The position numbers and the translations under genes are program-made. Below, in pieces: positions 46,401 through 58,083 of a stretch of 64,000 bases of DNA. The first letter of the stretch is position 1, and each line of letters opens with the position of its first letter. The notes beneath the pieces are model-generated. The model ran no database searches. It was not told the DNA's origin and saw only the letters and a list, made by a program, of their open reading frames with translations. Source of the stretch: Zelopaecilomyces penicillatus (lineage: Eukaryota; Ascomycota; Sordariomycetes; Hypocreales; Pseudodiploosporaceae); the NCBI GenBank assembly GCA_005765155.1, contig VCCP01000002.1, forward strand, positions 4,154,001 through 4,218,000, in the 5' to 3' direction.

Positions 46401-47828
46401 AGAAGGGGTGTATTCGTGGAGACCCCGTTCCGATTCATCGGCTTCTACCGTCTTCTCATCAATCCATTCAACACGTCCCTTCCAGACGCTAGCCATGGTC
46501 TCCCATTCACTTGTCTGAGGTCTGTCGATGTGGCCAATCCGCTTCCATGCGTCCTCGGAATCTGTGGTCTCAAGATGGAGCTTTGATCGCATTATTTTGA
46601 TGCCATGCTCGTTTAGCCACACCACATACTTTCCCGATAACGACCATTTGATGGTATTGATTGTGCCCTCGCCTGAATGGAGTACGGTATCTCTACCGGT
46701 ACTATTCCCAGCTAGACCGATGTTCGCCAACCAACCGGAGGCTGTCGCAGCCGCAGTTCCAATAGTGGTAGATGTGCTTCGGCCAGGGCCACCACCCACA
46801 GTTAGAATAAGCTGCCCAGCCAGTCCTCCAGACAGATACGTCTTATCAGTTTTGTACTCTGGTGATAGGGCTACGGCTTGTACTGGGCGGGCAAAATTGC
46901 GGAGTTGAACATCTTTCATATCCACCAAAGATTGAATACACACATTGCCGTCCATTGAAGCAGTCGCGATATAGATATCGTTGGATGGCACCTTTGGGAG
47001 CTGAGGTGGTTCTCTAGACCGCCTCGATGCAGCGGCGGGGGATGCTTCCGATTGTCTGGAGACAGGTCGAGCTTGTGATGTCTGTATCCGTTGAAGGGCT
47101 TCTGGCTTCTCATTTGGCAAAGGCGGTGGGTATGGGGATATGGAAATTCCAGTAACTGAAGCAGAGTGAGCATGATACACTCGTATTGTATGGAATGTAG
47201 GCAGTTGAATGACATGCTAGGGTTGTGTTAACAATCATCGCAAACGGTCTGGTTCGTGACGACTTACAATGTTGCCGTTGTGAGTGGCGACGATCTATGG
47301 AATAGTTAGTTGTGAACAATTCTTTGGGGAGGGTTGATTGCGCACCATTTTGTCTCCTGCAACGAAAGAGGCACTTGTTGCATCGCCATTGCGGTACACT
47401 GCACCAAGATACTGGGTCAACCGCGATGACTTGAAGCGCGGCTCCTCGTCCTCTTCATCATCACTATCGGCCTCTTCCTCATCATCTCCGTCCTTCTCGT
47501 CCTCCTCCTCACTGTCTTCTTCTGCATCATCATCATCGTCGTCGTCTTCGTCTTCCTCCTCTTCCTCCCCATCTCCATCCGCCCCGTCATCGTCATGCTC
47601 GTCCTCGCTTATTGCCCCATCGCCTAGATTGTCTGCGTCAATCGGTTTAGTGCCATTATCACTGCCTTCAACCACGCCCTCGGGGGTGCTCGATGCTGGA
47701 ACCTGTTCTCTGGGCGGCGTGTTTGGCTCACCAGGGGCGTCGTTGCTAGGCGAGTCACTTGTCGGGGCGACAGGAGGCTCCGATCGGCGGTCTTGCTCAT
47801 CGGCCAGCTGCGGCGGCCGTTCCGTCAT
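43500..47828 (-). CDS. VPS41: Vps41, HOPS tethering complex subunit
   Basis: Five exons on the minus strand: 47828-47346, 47294-47268, 47216-46231, 46172-44393 and 44315-43500, about 1363 residues. Exon 2 is a 27-nt microexon encoding nine residues (IVATHNGNI), flanked by two 51-nt introns. All junctions keep frame and have GT-AG ends. The N-terminus has a very acidic stretch (Asp/Glu runs, about residues 80-140). A beta-propeller region follows (SVTGISISPYPPPLPNEK, ATASMDGNVCIQSLVDM), then a clathrin-repeat-like helical region, and a C-terminal RING with CARCHEVF and CGHVFHVSHL and a final CPLCH. Vps41 links Rab7/Ypt7 vacuoles and endosomes to AP-3 vesicles for fusion with the vacuole. The ATG at 47828 precedes the acidic region; longer extension has no ATG. 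Confidence 0.94.
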
Positions 47829-48539
47829 TTCCACAGCTGGACATGGAGCATTCTGGGTGTGGCTGATGGCCTGAGAGTGAAAGGAGTGAGCTTGAATCTG
47901 TGGTAGAGGAAGCTTGGTGTTGCGCTTGTGATGGCAGAATGCAGCAAGCTTCAACCTTGTGCTGGCGAGCGCATCTGGTACCTCGGAGCTACGTCACGCG
48001 GCGTCGCGATACTCACTGGCCCGTCAACGGCACTCCGTTAGGCGCTAATTGGGGGGATCTCCAGTGATGACTGTGCTGCACGGTACTTGTGGTCGCTGGA
48101 AGGGGGCTACCTAAACCCCACTAGCAATTTTGGTGCAGTCTGGTCGGGCCTGAGCCTCACTACTCTACAAGTTACAGTGGGGCATGGCGCCTGTAGGCTA
48201 GCGCTGTCTGTTCCAGCTGTGCATGCCAGGCACTGCACTGGAATTAGACTGTCACTCGGGCTGCCTGATACCCACCAAACCCTCCACCATACCAACAGCC
48301 CACCTTTCGCGATAACCAGCAGAGCTAACCACGAAACGCGATGATGCTCCAACGTCCCCATATCGGCTTTTAAGGACAGCAAGAAACGATGAACAGTACA
48401 CCTTGAGCGAGACGCGTGCTTGCTGCTGCAAGGTACTGCCCTAGGACCCTCTATTTCGAATGCCTACCGGGAAAAGCGATTGTCCAAACGCATTTCTGTT
48501 GACACAACTCCTTCGAGGAGCTTATGGAGCTTCCCCAAG
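47829..48539. promoter_or_regulatory. Divergent promoter of VPS41 and APC1
   Basis: 711 bases between two divergent start codons. The two genes must share regulatory sequence here. No clear TATA box was seen and no other gene is evident. The APC1 frame is open upstream to a TTG at 48420, which is taken as leader. Confidence 0.6.
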
Positions 48540-51500
48540 ATGGCTTCCGTCAAGTCGCTGGGGCTACACCAGCCGTCGGGGCTTCGGCATGCTATTGAGG
48601 AACAGTTGCTACCCGCAAATTCGCCTTCTTCTTCCTATACTTGGGATGTTTTGACGGACGACAGGGGCCATGAGCAGGTCGAGGACGAGCTGTTGACCAC
48701 CGAGACCTCTGTCGTGTGGTGCCGTGGGCGCATCTTTCGCAAGACATTCAAATTCAACCTCGAAAAGGAGCCAATTACTCAAGCTCTTCTCGCATACTTC
48801 CCTGCGTCCCAAGATGAAAAGATCGAAACCAATAACGCTGCTGCCACCGCGGCTCCATCCCTCGAGAAAGCTCTGGTTGTTTTCCTCAAGACACAGGCCC
48901 ACGTATATCTACTGTCGGGCACCAGCCACATAATCCACATGCCCTTCGAAGTCGAGTCTGCTTGCGCTGGTCCTATCGGTGTTATTATACAGAGGAAGCA
49001 GAAGGCTGAAAATCTAGCACCAATTGCCCTCAAGTTTCCTAGGGTTCCGCCCAACTCGTTTGTGTCCTCGCAACCCGCGGCATTCAACAGCTCACACCAG
49101 ACTACGTTCTCTGTCGAAGGCCTTGGACGGCCCAAATCACTACATCTTGGGCTAAGCTCGACATTGGAACATATGTGGGAGATGCCTTTGGCGCAGCCCG
49201 AGTCACGCTGGCCCCGGCTTTTGTCCTTGACAGACCCTCTACTTGACCTTGGGCTTGTGGTCACAAACTCTGAGTCGCACAACACGAAACTCGCCAAGAA
49301 GAATCTATCCAAACGACCCAATTTCCTTGATGCTGCAGAGGAGATATTACACATAGAGCAAATCGAGCTGCCGGGCATATCTGCTCATCATCCCCATGAG
49401 CCCCTGATCATTGCCATTACCATTAACCGGGAGGCAAACTCGTACACTGTTTGGCGGTTATCTTACCTCAAACATGATGACCCATTTATCAAGAAGAAAA
49501 AGAGGTCCAAAACGACATTATCTCGGCGTCGAAGTTCTATGCAGCCAGGTTTCACAAGCGGCACTTCCACACCTGTGCAACCAAATATGCGAGATAGCTT
49601 TGGCGCGCCCCTTCCTGGGAAAAGACCGCGCAAAAGTGAGAAGGTAGAGAAACCAATGGACTTGGTATCTTCTCTTGAGAAACAAGACAAGGAAGATACT
49701 GGTGTAACTCGGAGGAGCTCTCGTAGACTGAGCTCCATGCTAGCTCGAGCTGACTTATCTGCTTCCTACGAAAGATCTGCATTCCCTGACCAGCCTCTGG
49801 CCACTGGAAGCGGTCCTTCGAAAAGGAATGAATCGTTTGGCGGGCTTAATCCCCGCGCAAGCTCCGTCTACAACCATCAGATCCACCCCAGCCTTGGTAG
49901 TCTTCTTGAGGCCCCCTTGGATTTTACACTTGACGAGGGTTTCAACAGCATGGGCTTAGATGACCACGAGTTCGACGGTTTACAACATGAAATCCTCTTT
50001 GCCAAGGTTCACACCATTACAATTGACAGCTCAAACGTTCGCTATTCCTCATCAAGTCAACCAGCCCGCCAAGAATCAAAAGTCTTTGTACTCACAGCGC
50101 CGACCTTTGCTACCGGCGACCAATTGAGTGGGCAATTACTTATTGGAATTCAGGAGTCTGTCGAGAAGCGTCTTCAATTAATTAACATATATCTCAGAGT
50201 TCAACAAAAGTTTGATCTTGTCGCCAAAGCTGGAAGGAAAAATCCGACGGGCATTGCCACAGTCACCCTTGTTCCTGGAGAGTTACGGAGAGCGCAGAAC
50301 GTAGTCGATTCTTGTAAGCTAGTGGACGGGGACCAATCGGTCATTCTTGTTCTTTCCGAAGCTATGGATGGTCGTCATGAATTAAGCACACAGGCCCCAT
50401 GGAGTGAACTCACAAAGTTATCTCTTTCTCTTCTATTTGTTGACGATACACGCAGCTTGCAGTATTGTGGTCGGGAAGTTGACCGAGATGTTCAGCAGAG
50501 AAAAAGTGAGGTTATGGACCTTAGTAATGGCAGCATCATTGGTGTTCGCTACCCCCGACATCGTGGAGTGGTTGATGTAGTGGACACACAGGGTCGGCTG
50601 CATCAGCTGAGAATTCAGCTACAACCGACTTGTCCTCAAGTGTGCAAGATTCTTGATGTCTGCAGAAGTATTCTGCCAGAATGCCTCGGAGAACGAATCC
50701 ACGCTGGATGGCTCCATATTATGCAGTGGCTTCATAGTATTGATGAGAATATTGCCAACATAGAGTGGTCCGCGCTGACAATTCTACTTCTTACAATGTT
50801 TTTGAATCTTGAACAGGCAGATGTTAAGCCACCTTCGACAGAGAAGCTTCCTCTTCGTAAAAAGAGGCCGGCTTCTGGCTCGTTCACTTCAATACGAGAC
50901 TCTGATGACTGGAAATCTATGATGAAGCACGAGACCGCAAATTCTATCGGTTGCCCTACGTGGATGATGAATCGAGGATGGCAGTGGACGTTGGACGAGG
51001 ACATAGAAGATGTGCTTCCCTTTCATGCCAACCGGGCCTTGGGCACAAGCTTCATTTCCAGACATATTGTGCTCGGACGAGAGTATGTGGCATCGCCCCT
51101 TGGTGTAGCTGCGTTTGGCCCTTCGGGATATATGCCTACGTCCAGCAATAAGAGCTCCGATAGCCGACGGAAAGCTGCTGTGGATGTCTTCATGGCGTTG
51201 CATCTTCTTCAAGAAGAACAAAAGCTCAACATTATGTCGCCTGAATACAGTCCAGCTGGAAGAGCCGATTTTCGTGTTGTTTTGTGCCAGATTGCAAGGT
51301 GGTTGAGATGGCATAATTTTTCGTCAGTCTATGAACTTGGAATCCAAGAAGACATTGATCCTCGTCATGATTCAGGTCAGTAATAACTACTGATTAATTT
51401 GGCCCTTTCATTTCCACTAATATTACTTTAGATCTTAATCTCAAACTGCCGATTCCCCAGCCCCCACTTAGACCGGACATACTCCAATGGATACAGTCTC

Positions 51501-54492
51501 GATTCATTGGGCTTCGTGGGAAACACTACCTCACTCCCGCAGATATATACTACGCCACCTCTCGCTTGTCTGAGACGGAGAAGTCATTAGATAGCCGCTG
51601 GGATACTATTCTTCCACGAACTCTCATCTTCAAGAAGTTCTTCAAAGTCTTCAGCCCCAACTCAACAGCGGTTCAGATAGTTGAAGCAATGAGAGATTGT
51701 GGCATCACTAACCATGTGCTTGAGACACTGCCCGAGGCAGTTTTGGTTCCGCTGCAAGATGCTATATCGCTGTGCCAGCCGCATCCACCAGCAACATGGA
51801 CCGATGAGCTACTTAGTTTAGTCAAACGTACCGACATTAGCCTTGTGCTCAGCCCTGAAAAGTGTCGCCGCCCTGCTGCGTCCAAGATCTTGGTAAGCAT
51901 TCAAATTCCTATCTAAGCACTTTTTCCGAAACACGACTAATCTCAGCATAGGCACCTACCCATACTGCGAGCTGGGACTACCAGTTGCTATGTGAGAGTG
52001 TAGACCAGACGAATAATCAAGGGTACGACGAAGGGGAAGGGACAGAGCGCCAGACTGTGATCCGTGCTTTATTTAAAGATGATCGCCGTTTGAATGAGGC
52101 CCAGGACTTGCTCTCAACTCATAAATCAAGGATTATCCGCTTGAACCACGAGTCTGGGGTGCCCGAAAGCGAATACTTGGAGAAACAAAAGGTTTTAGTT
52201 TCAAGGATTGCTACGGGTACACTTGCTATTCCAGCTGGGCGAGGTCTTTTGTACTACGGCCTGCGCTTCCCGATGATAACTCAAAAATTTCACATTGGTG
52301 GTTTCAACCTGAACTGCATTGTTCGGCCGACCAATGTCACCGTTGGTGTTGACAAATCGCTCTTCACGGAGGAAAAGGTCTGTTGGGGGTTCTTTCACCA
52401 AGGAGTTGCCGCTGGGCTGGCCATATCATCTCAGGCCAAGGGCATCGACACATCGTGGATATTGTACAACAAACCTGGGCAAGATCTCAGCAACCGACAT
52501 GCCGGGTTTCTGCTTGCCCTTGGACTCAATGGCCATCTGAAAGGTGTGGCGAAATGGGTCGCATTCAAATATCTCACACCTAAACATACCATGACATCCA
52601 TCGGTCTACTTCTCGGTCTGGCAGCATCTTACTTGGGTACCATGGACTCTCTCATCACACGCCTTCTCTCCGTGCACGCTACACGCATGCTGCCTCGTGG
52701 CGCTGCTGAGTTAAATCTCTCGCCTCTCACACAGACTTCGGGAATCATGGGCATTGGTCTGCTATACTGCAATAGCCAGCATCGACGAATGATTGAGATC
52801 ATGTTGTCAGAAATTGAACACATTGACGAGGAAGATGAGGAAGAGCCTCTGCGTAGCGAATGTTATCGTCTAGCAGCAGGCTTTGCTTTAGGACTTATCA
52901 ATTTGGCTAAAGGGAATGATTTGAAAGGCTTACATGATATGAGACTTACCGAAAAGCTCATTACCAGTGCCACTGCGACAAAGAATGTCGAAATAGTTCA
53001 TGTGCTTGATCGGGCCTCAGCTGGTGCAGTGATGGCTATTGCCCTCATTTTCATGAAGTCTGGAGATCAGATCGTGGCACGTAAAATTGATGTGCCTGAT
53101 TCCGTCATGCAATTCGATTATGTCCGGCCTGACATCCTTCTCCTCCGAACGGTTGCAAAAAATCTTATTATGTGGTCGAAAGTTGAGTCAACTTTTGCAT
53201 GGATACAGAAGAGTCTTCCGGTTCCATATCGTCCCCGCTATAAGCTCAGTAGCACAACCAAATTGCGATCAGTTGACCTTCCATTCTTTAGCATTCTTGC
53301 TGGAGTGTGCTTTTCTATCGCGCTACGATATTCGGGTAGCGCATCGCCCAAAGTTCGTGACCTTCTCTTGCATTACTTGGACCACTTCATGCGTATTTCG
53401 AGCATTCCGTCAACACCGCGATCTCAACCTGACGCCGCCCCTCCATACGATGAAGAACTTGCGAGAACAAACGCACGGATGTGCCAAGACGTTCTCGCTA
53501 TATCATGCTCCATAGTTATGGCTGGTACTGGCGATATTCCCGTCCTCCGCCGTCTGCGTGCTCTTCATGGCAGAGATGATCCGGACACACCTTACGGGTC
53601 CCACCTCGCGGCTCATCTGGCAATTGGGTCTTTGTTTCTTGGGTGCGGGACTGTTACATTCGGCTCAAGCAATATGGCCATCGCAGCACTACTTATGGCA
53701 TTTTATCCCATATTCCCGACAAACGTAATGGACAACCGATCACATCTTCAGGCATTCCGACACTTCTGGGTCCTGGCTACGGAGCAGAGATGTCTTGTAG
53801 CCAAGGATGTACTAACGGGGCAGCCTGTTTCGGTACCGGTACACATCACAATGAAGCAGAACTCATCCAGTGAACCTATACTCTACCGGAATACTCCATG
53901 CCTACTCCCACCACTCGACCAAATATCCAGTGTCGCGACTGCTAGCGGGCCTCAATTCTGGGACGTGGAGCTAGACTTCTCTAACGAAGAGATACGGGAT
54001 GCGTTTGCTGAAACACAGAGCTTATTTCTGCGACGGCGGCCACCTCGCGAGGGAGCATTCACATCAACGCTTAGAGCGCTTGGTGATGATGGCAAGGGGC
54101 AAAATCCGCTGGAGTGGGTACTTGGTCTAGAGGGTCTACAAGGCCTAAGCTATGCGGAGAGAGCAGCTGTGCTGGATAACGCCGAGGAAGATCAGAGCGT
54201 GGGCAGCGCCCTGGATGCCAGGTTGGAAATGGAACGAGGTATCGCTGATGGCGGCGATAGGGAGCGCCTTGAAGGCGCCCGATTATTATTCGAATGGGGC
54301 GACGTGCGAGACAGACTTATACAGGACCCTCAAGCTACCTCGACTGCTCCCGATAGTCAAGCGACTATCAAGATGGAGACATCGGGATTAGATGAAGATG
54401 AGGATGTTGATGGTGTTTGGTGGATGAGAGGTAGTGCCATTGAGGCGCTCAAGGGCCAAGTGTGGCTGGCAGCACGAGAAAACGAGAGATAG
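48540..54492 (+). CDS. APC1: Anaphase-promoting complex subunit 1 (BimE-like)
   Basis: Three exons, 48540-51375, 51432-51892 and 51952-54492, about 1945 residues, as expected for fungal Apc1. Intron 1 is 56 nt (GTCAGT donor, TTTAG acceptor) and intron 2 is 59 nt (GTAAGC donor, GACTAAT branch, CATAG acceptor). The N-terminal part carries a beta-propeller-like region (WDVLTDDRGHEQVEDELL, TSVVWCRGRIFRKTFKFNLE). The C-terminal half has the PC/Rpn-type helical repeats, for example KHTMTSIGLLLGLAASYLGT and SGIMGIGLLYCNSQHRRM. Apc1 is the scaffold of the APC/C ubiquitin ligase that drives exit from mitosis. An open-frame caller gives three separate pieces. A short acidic C-terminal tail (DEDEDVDGVWWMRG) ends the protein. 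Confidence 0.95.
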
Positions 54493-55130
54493 TTATAGGG
54501 GGGGCAGTCCATGTTAGAGCCAGGTAAAACATGGCTATGTCAAAAGGGGAACTCCAGGGGAAACGGTGTTCAGAATGGGGAGAATTGAAAAAAAAGAAAT
54601 TCAGATAATGAATTATGATAAAGCAGCGATATATAGGACAGATTCGGTGGTCGCTCTTCTTGGACCCTAAAAAAAAAACATGGACTCAATGTGAGATACG
54701 GGATTCAACTACTATTTTTCGCTTTCACACCCACAAGGCCCATTTAATGGAACTGACACATATCAGCTGAATAGATTCATATATTTTTACCATCATTGCA
54801 CAAGAAAGTCATTATCCCCTCGAAATTGCCCTCCCCTGTTTTGTCCGAATAAACGCCATGCAATGCAAACCGCATCACCAGGGATATGATATAAACAAGG
54901 CCTGTCTAGCTTCGTTCCCCGCCCCCGCCGGTCCTGGTTTCGAGTTCGGGTCATCTGAATCGTGCCTACATGAAACCAATCCGCTCTGTATTGATGAGGC
55001 CAGCATTCACTCCACCCTTTTATCTCTCAAAAAATAACCATCATAACATCGAATATCGAAAATTCGAAAATCTGTGATTGCGGTGTCATCTTTACCCCTC
55101 ATCTACTTTCGTCTCCAAATCTCCAATGAT
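54493..55130. other. Convergent intergenic region
   Basis: 3' flanks of APC1 and eIF3e. AT-rich with several A-runs (54588, 54669); no coding signal. Confidence 0.6.
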
Positions 55131-56555
55131 TTATTTAGAGACTGCGGCATTCAGAACCTGCGTCCTGAAGAAGCCACCCTTGGTCTTCTCAATGACCTGC
55201 TGGTAGACATTGTTTGGTGGGTGGTTCATGATGACAGTGCCGTTCTGGCTGTCAATCTTGGCATCCAGTCGCGTCTCCCGAATCAAGTTGACGATCCACT
55301 TCTCGCCCTCATCGGGGTTCAGGCCGAGCTTGGTACTCAGGTCATGGATGTTCATCCGGCTGAAGATCTTGCAGTAGCTCTCACAGATAAGATGGCGGGC
55401 GGCGCCAACAAAGGCATCTGCAGAAGAAGCCAGGAAGAAATCGCTGCGGCACACCTCCTCCGCCAAAAGGAGAGCCTCACGAGCAGCGTTGAAGTCGTGG
55501 GCGATGTAGAGGGCGTTGACGAACTGGGTAATAGGGTCGGCATACTCGTAGGCCTCCTGGCGAACATATCGAACGATATCCTTGAGCTGCTTCTGCTGGA
55601 TGGAGCTGTTGCGGGCGCGTGTGCGACCGGTGATAACGGCGGCGATCAGGTACCGCAGAGCCCACGGGCAGGATGTCTGGATCGTGTTGATATAGGGGGC
55701 GGAGAAGAACATCTCCAGGATGGGCTCGCGAGCTCCCTCCGAGTTGAAGAGAGGGAACAATGACCAGTGGATGAGCATGGTTCTGTGGTCGAGCTGGGCG
55801 CGAGGGTTGTTGAAAAGTCTATTATCGATGCCCTCTCTGACGTTCTTCAACTCCTCCACAGCAGACTCCCAGTTTGTGGAGAGAATCTCGGATGCCAATT
55901 TGCCCCATGTTGACGCCGCAACCTTATCATTGTCTGTAGAAAGAACACGGAACTGGTACAACATGTCGGCGGCAGGGCCGTATTGGCCACATCGAAACTG
56001 GAACTGACCAAAGTCATACAGAGCATTCACCATCTCCACTGTGACCTACAATCCATGTCAGTACCATGCCGTCACCTGTTAGATTGGGGGGGGAAGCGAG
56101 GCTAAGGGAGGGGATAATGATCGTCAATGAACATCAAGATCTCCACTTACTCCGTGCTGGTTCTTCAAGAACTCCAAGTTGGCAACCTTGTCGCTCCTGA
56201 GCCCATTGACAACCTCATCTTGTGTCAAAAGGTTCGCAATCTTCTCTGTGTCCTTCTCGTACTTGTCCAACTGCGCCAAGACATCCTGTCGCTTCTTGGT
56301 GTACTCAGCCGGAGGTTCAGACACGCCGTGCAGCTCGCAATACAGGGTGGCAACATAATCCGTCATGTTTGTGTCCTCTAGCAGCTGAATCTTTCCCGAC
56401 AAAATCGTCTTGGCGAGCTCCTCGTCGCCCTTCTCCTCTGCCTGGTCGCCCTCGAACTGGATGAGCGGGAAGAGCAGATGTCGGCTCAGATGCGGTGCCA
56501 GCTGGGGCATGATCGATGAGCCGTTGGCCGACACGGCCTTGATGATGTCCTCCAT
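55131..56555 (-). CDS. INT6: Translation initiation factor eIF3 subunit e (Int6)
   Basis: Two exons on the minus strand, 56555-56151 and 56045-55131, give 439 residues, a normal length for eIF3e. The 105-nt intron (GTAAGT, TACTGAC, TTGTAG) joins LEFLKNQHG to VTVEMVNALYDFGQFQF. The N-terminal helical eIF3e domain carries LAPHLSRHLLFPLIQFE and the Tyr/Lys-rich linker. The C-terminal PCI domain covers about the last 200 residues, with IFSRMNIHDLSTKLGLNPDE and the winged-helix end RLDAKIDSQNGTVIMNH. The protein is part of the eIF3 complex on the 40S subunit and is present in most filamentous fungi. ATG 56555 aligns with the family start (MEDI..., APHLSRHL). Confidence 0.95.
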
Positions 56556-57028
56556 GATTTCTGAGCTGTGTTCGAGGATAGTGAAGAAAAAAAATCTTTT
56601 CTTTTTTGGGGACAGCGGATATGGAGCGGTTCTCGATGTTTTCGTCGCTGGTTGCCGTCGCGAGAAAAGGCTCGGTCCTTGATTCTTCTGAAAATGGAGC
56701 CGTGAAATGGAGGGGCATATTTTTGGTGAATTTCGCTAATACACAAAGTGCTGTGGGGGGTTTGGCGGTTGATCCGGAGTTTTGCCGCACTCTGCAGCAT
56801 CAAAGTCTAGTTGCATCATGTGACCTGGAGATCTTGGGGAGGTCGATATGCCAGAGCAAAGCTGCAAAGGCGCGCGAAGCAGATTATAGGCGACTTAAGC
56901 AAGACCCATCCTAGGTCAACCAATTCACTTCAAAGGTTTGCAGTTTCACATCCAGCTGCATCAACAACCTCACACTCCTTTTGCAGAAGAAGAAGGAGAA
57001 GAAGAAGAAGGGAAAACATACTTCAACC
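56556..57028. promoter_or_regulatory. Divergent promoter of eIF3e and mL49
   Basis: 473 bases separate two translation-related genes transcribed away from each other, one cytosolic and one mitochondrial. No TATA box is obvious. A GAAGAAGAAGG-type purine run lies just before the mL49 start (56984-57012). Confidence 0.6.
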
Positions 57029-57606
57029 ATGAGCTGCCTACTACCCCGAGTACTGGGGCGGACCTTTGTTCGAAGCACATTGCAGCAGTCAATAGCTCCT
57101 CGCATCGCTATTTCTACTACTCCAACGACCATACATGCCGCCTTTTTGTCTGCAAAGGCAGCGCCATCTTCGCCCCGCCCCAACAATCCCAATCTGAAGC
57201 AGAAGATCTCTCCAAACAAACGCCCCCTGGCCCGACCTATTGCGCCTCCGCCAACAAAGACGGAAGCAGAGCTTGCTCAGTTGCCATATATCGTTCGCCG
57301 CACGCCATCTGCTCAGCTTCCTGTATATCGTAGATGGATGTCTGGAGGTAATCGTCAGGTTGTTCTAGTCAAGAAAGTTGACGGCGACCGGAAACAACTG
57401 TTGGACGACCTCGTGGAAGCCTTGGGGGTTCCCCGAGATAATATTAGAATCAACCCCACAACGCAACACATAGAATTCAAGGTATATTACCGCCATCTTA
57501 ATTCTTCATCTACCATTTGGAATGTGGAAGCTGATCAATTGTTCGTTTATCTTAGGGCGACTACTTCGATAAAACCAGGGATTGGCTGCTTGAACGTGGT
57601 TATTAG
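57029..57606 (+). CDS. IMG2: Mitochondrial large ribosomal subunit protein mL49 (Img2)
   Basis: Two exons, 57029-57481 and 57556-57606, give 167 residues. The intron (GTATAT donor, CTTAG acceptor) joins TTQHIEFK to GDYFDKTRDWLLERGY, the normal C-terminus of the Img2 family. Residues 1-40 form a mitochondrial presequence rich in Arg and Ser. The family core is PYIVRRTPSAQLPVYRRW and RQVVLVKKVDGDRKQLLDDL. It is a component of the mitochondrial large ribosomal subunit. The ATG at 57029 is chosen over an upstream non-ATG frame (56981) that would add a Lys-rich run. Without splicing the reading frame ends in an unrelated tail. Confidence 0.92.
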
Positions 57607-58083
57607 GGCATTGGATACTGGCAGGCGCTGTATGTAATATATATCAATGGGATGCGGCATAATGATTAGAGGATCCATGAGGTGCTTTACCTCTTCCATG
57701 TACAATCACGTCTTTGGTTTTATGTCTTGGGCATGTATGATACACGACAATACAAAGAGAACAAGCCAACCCAATAATTGAGGTATCAGTATATATCGAA
57801 TGATGATCCTTATTTACACCGACGCCGCGACAAGTCCACGAAAGTTCGCCTTTCCAAACTCGCCTATATCTTAATATGGGCCCCCCAACAATGCGCCAAC
57901 ACAGATGTAAGTTAATAAATCAAAGCGTCTGCCCCAGACGTAATATTCACACATTCATCATTTTTCTTTTGCCATCACCCCCATATCCTGTATGTAGATG
58001 CCAATCGGTAACATAATCTGCCGACCTTGTCCAAGGTGATGCATCTCAGAACTTGTCGGAGGACATGTTACCCAATGCCTCGT
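57607..58083. other. Convergent intergenic region
   Basis: 3' flanks of mL49 and the ARID gene. No coding signal. Confidence 0.6.

Noticed and set aside
47338..47874. 178-codon serine-rich open frame on the plus strand
   Set aside because: It is the exact antisense of the Asp/Glu-rich N-terminus of VPS41; the Ser runs come from complementing GAT/GAA/GAC codons.
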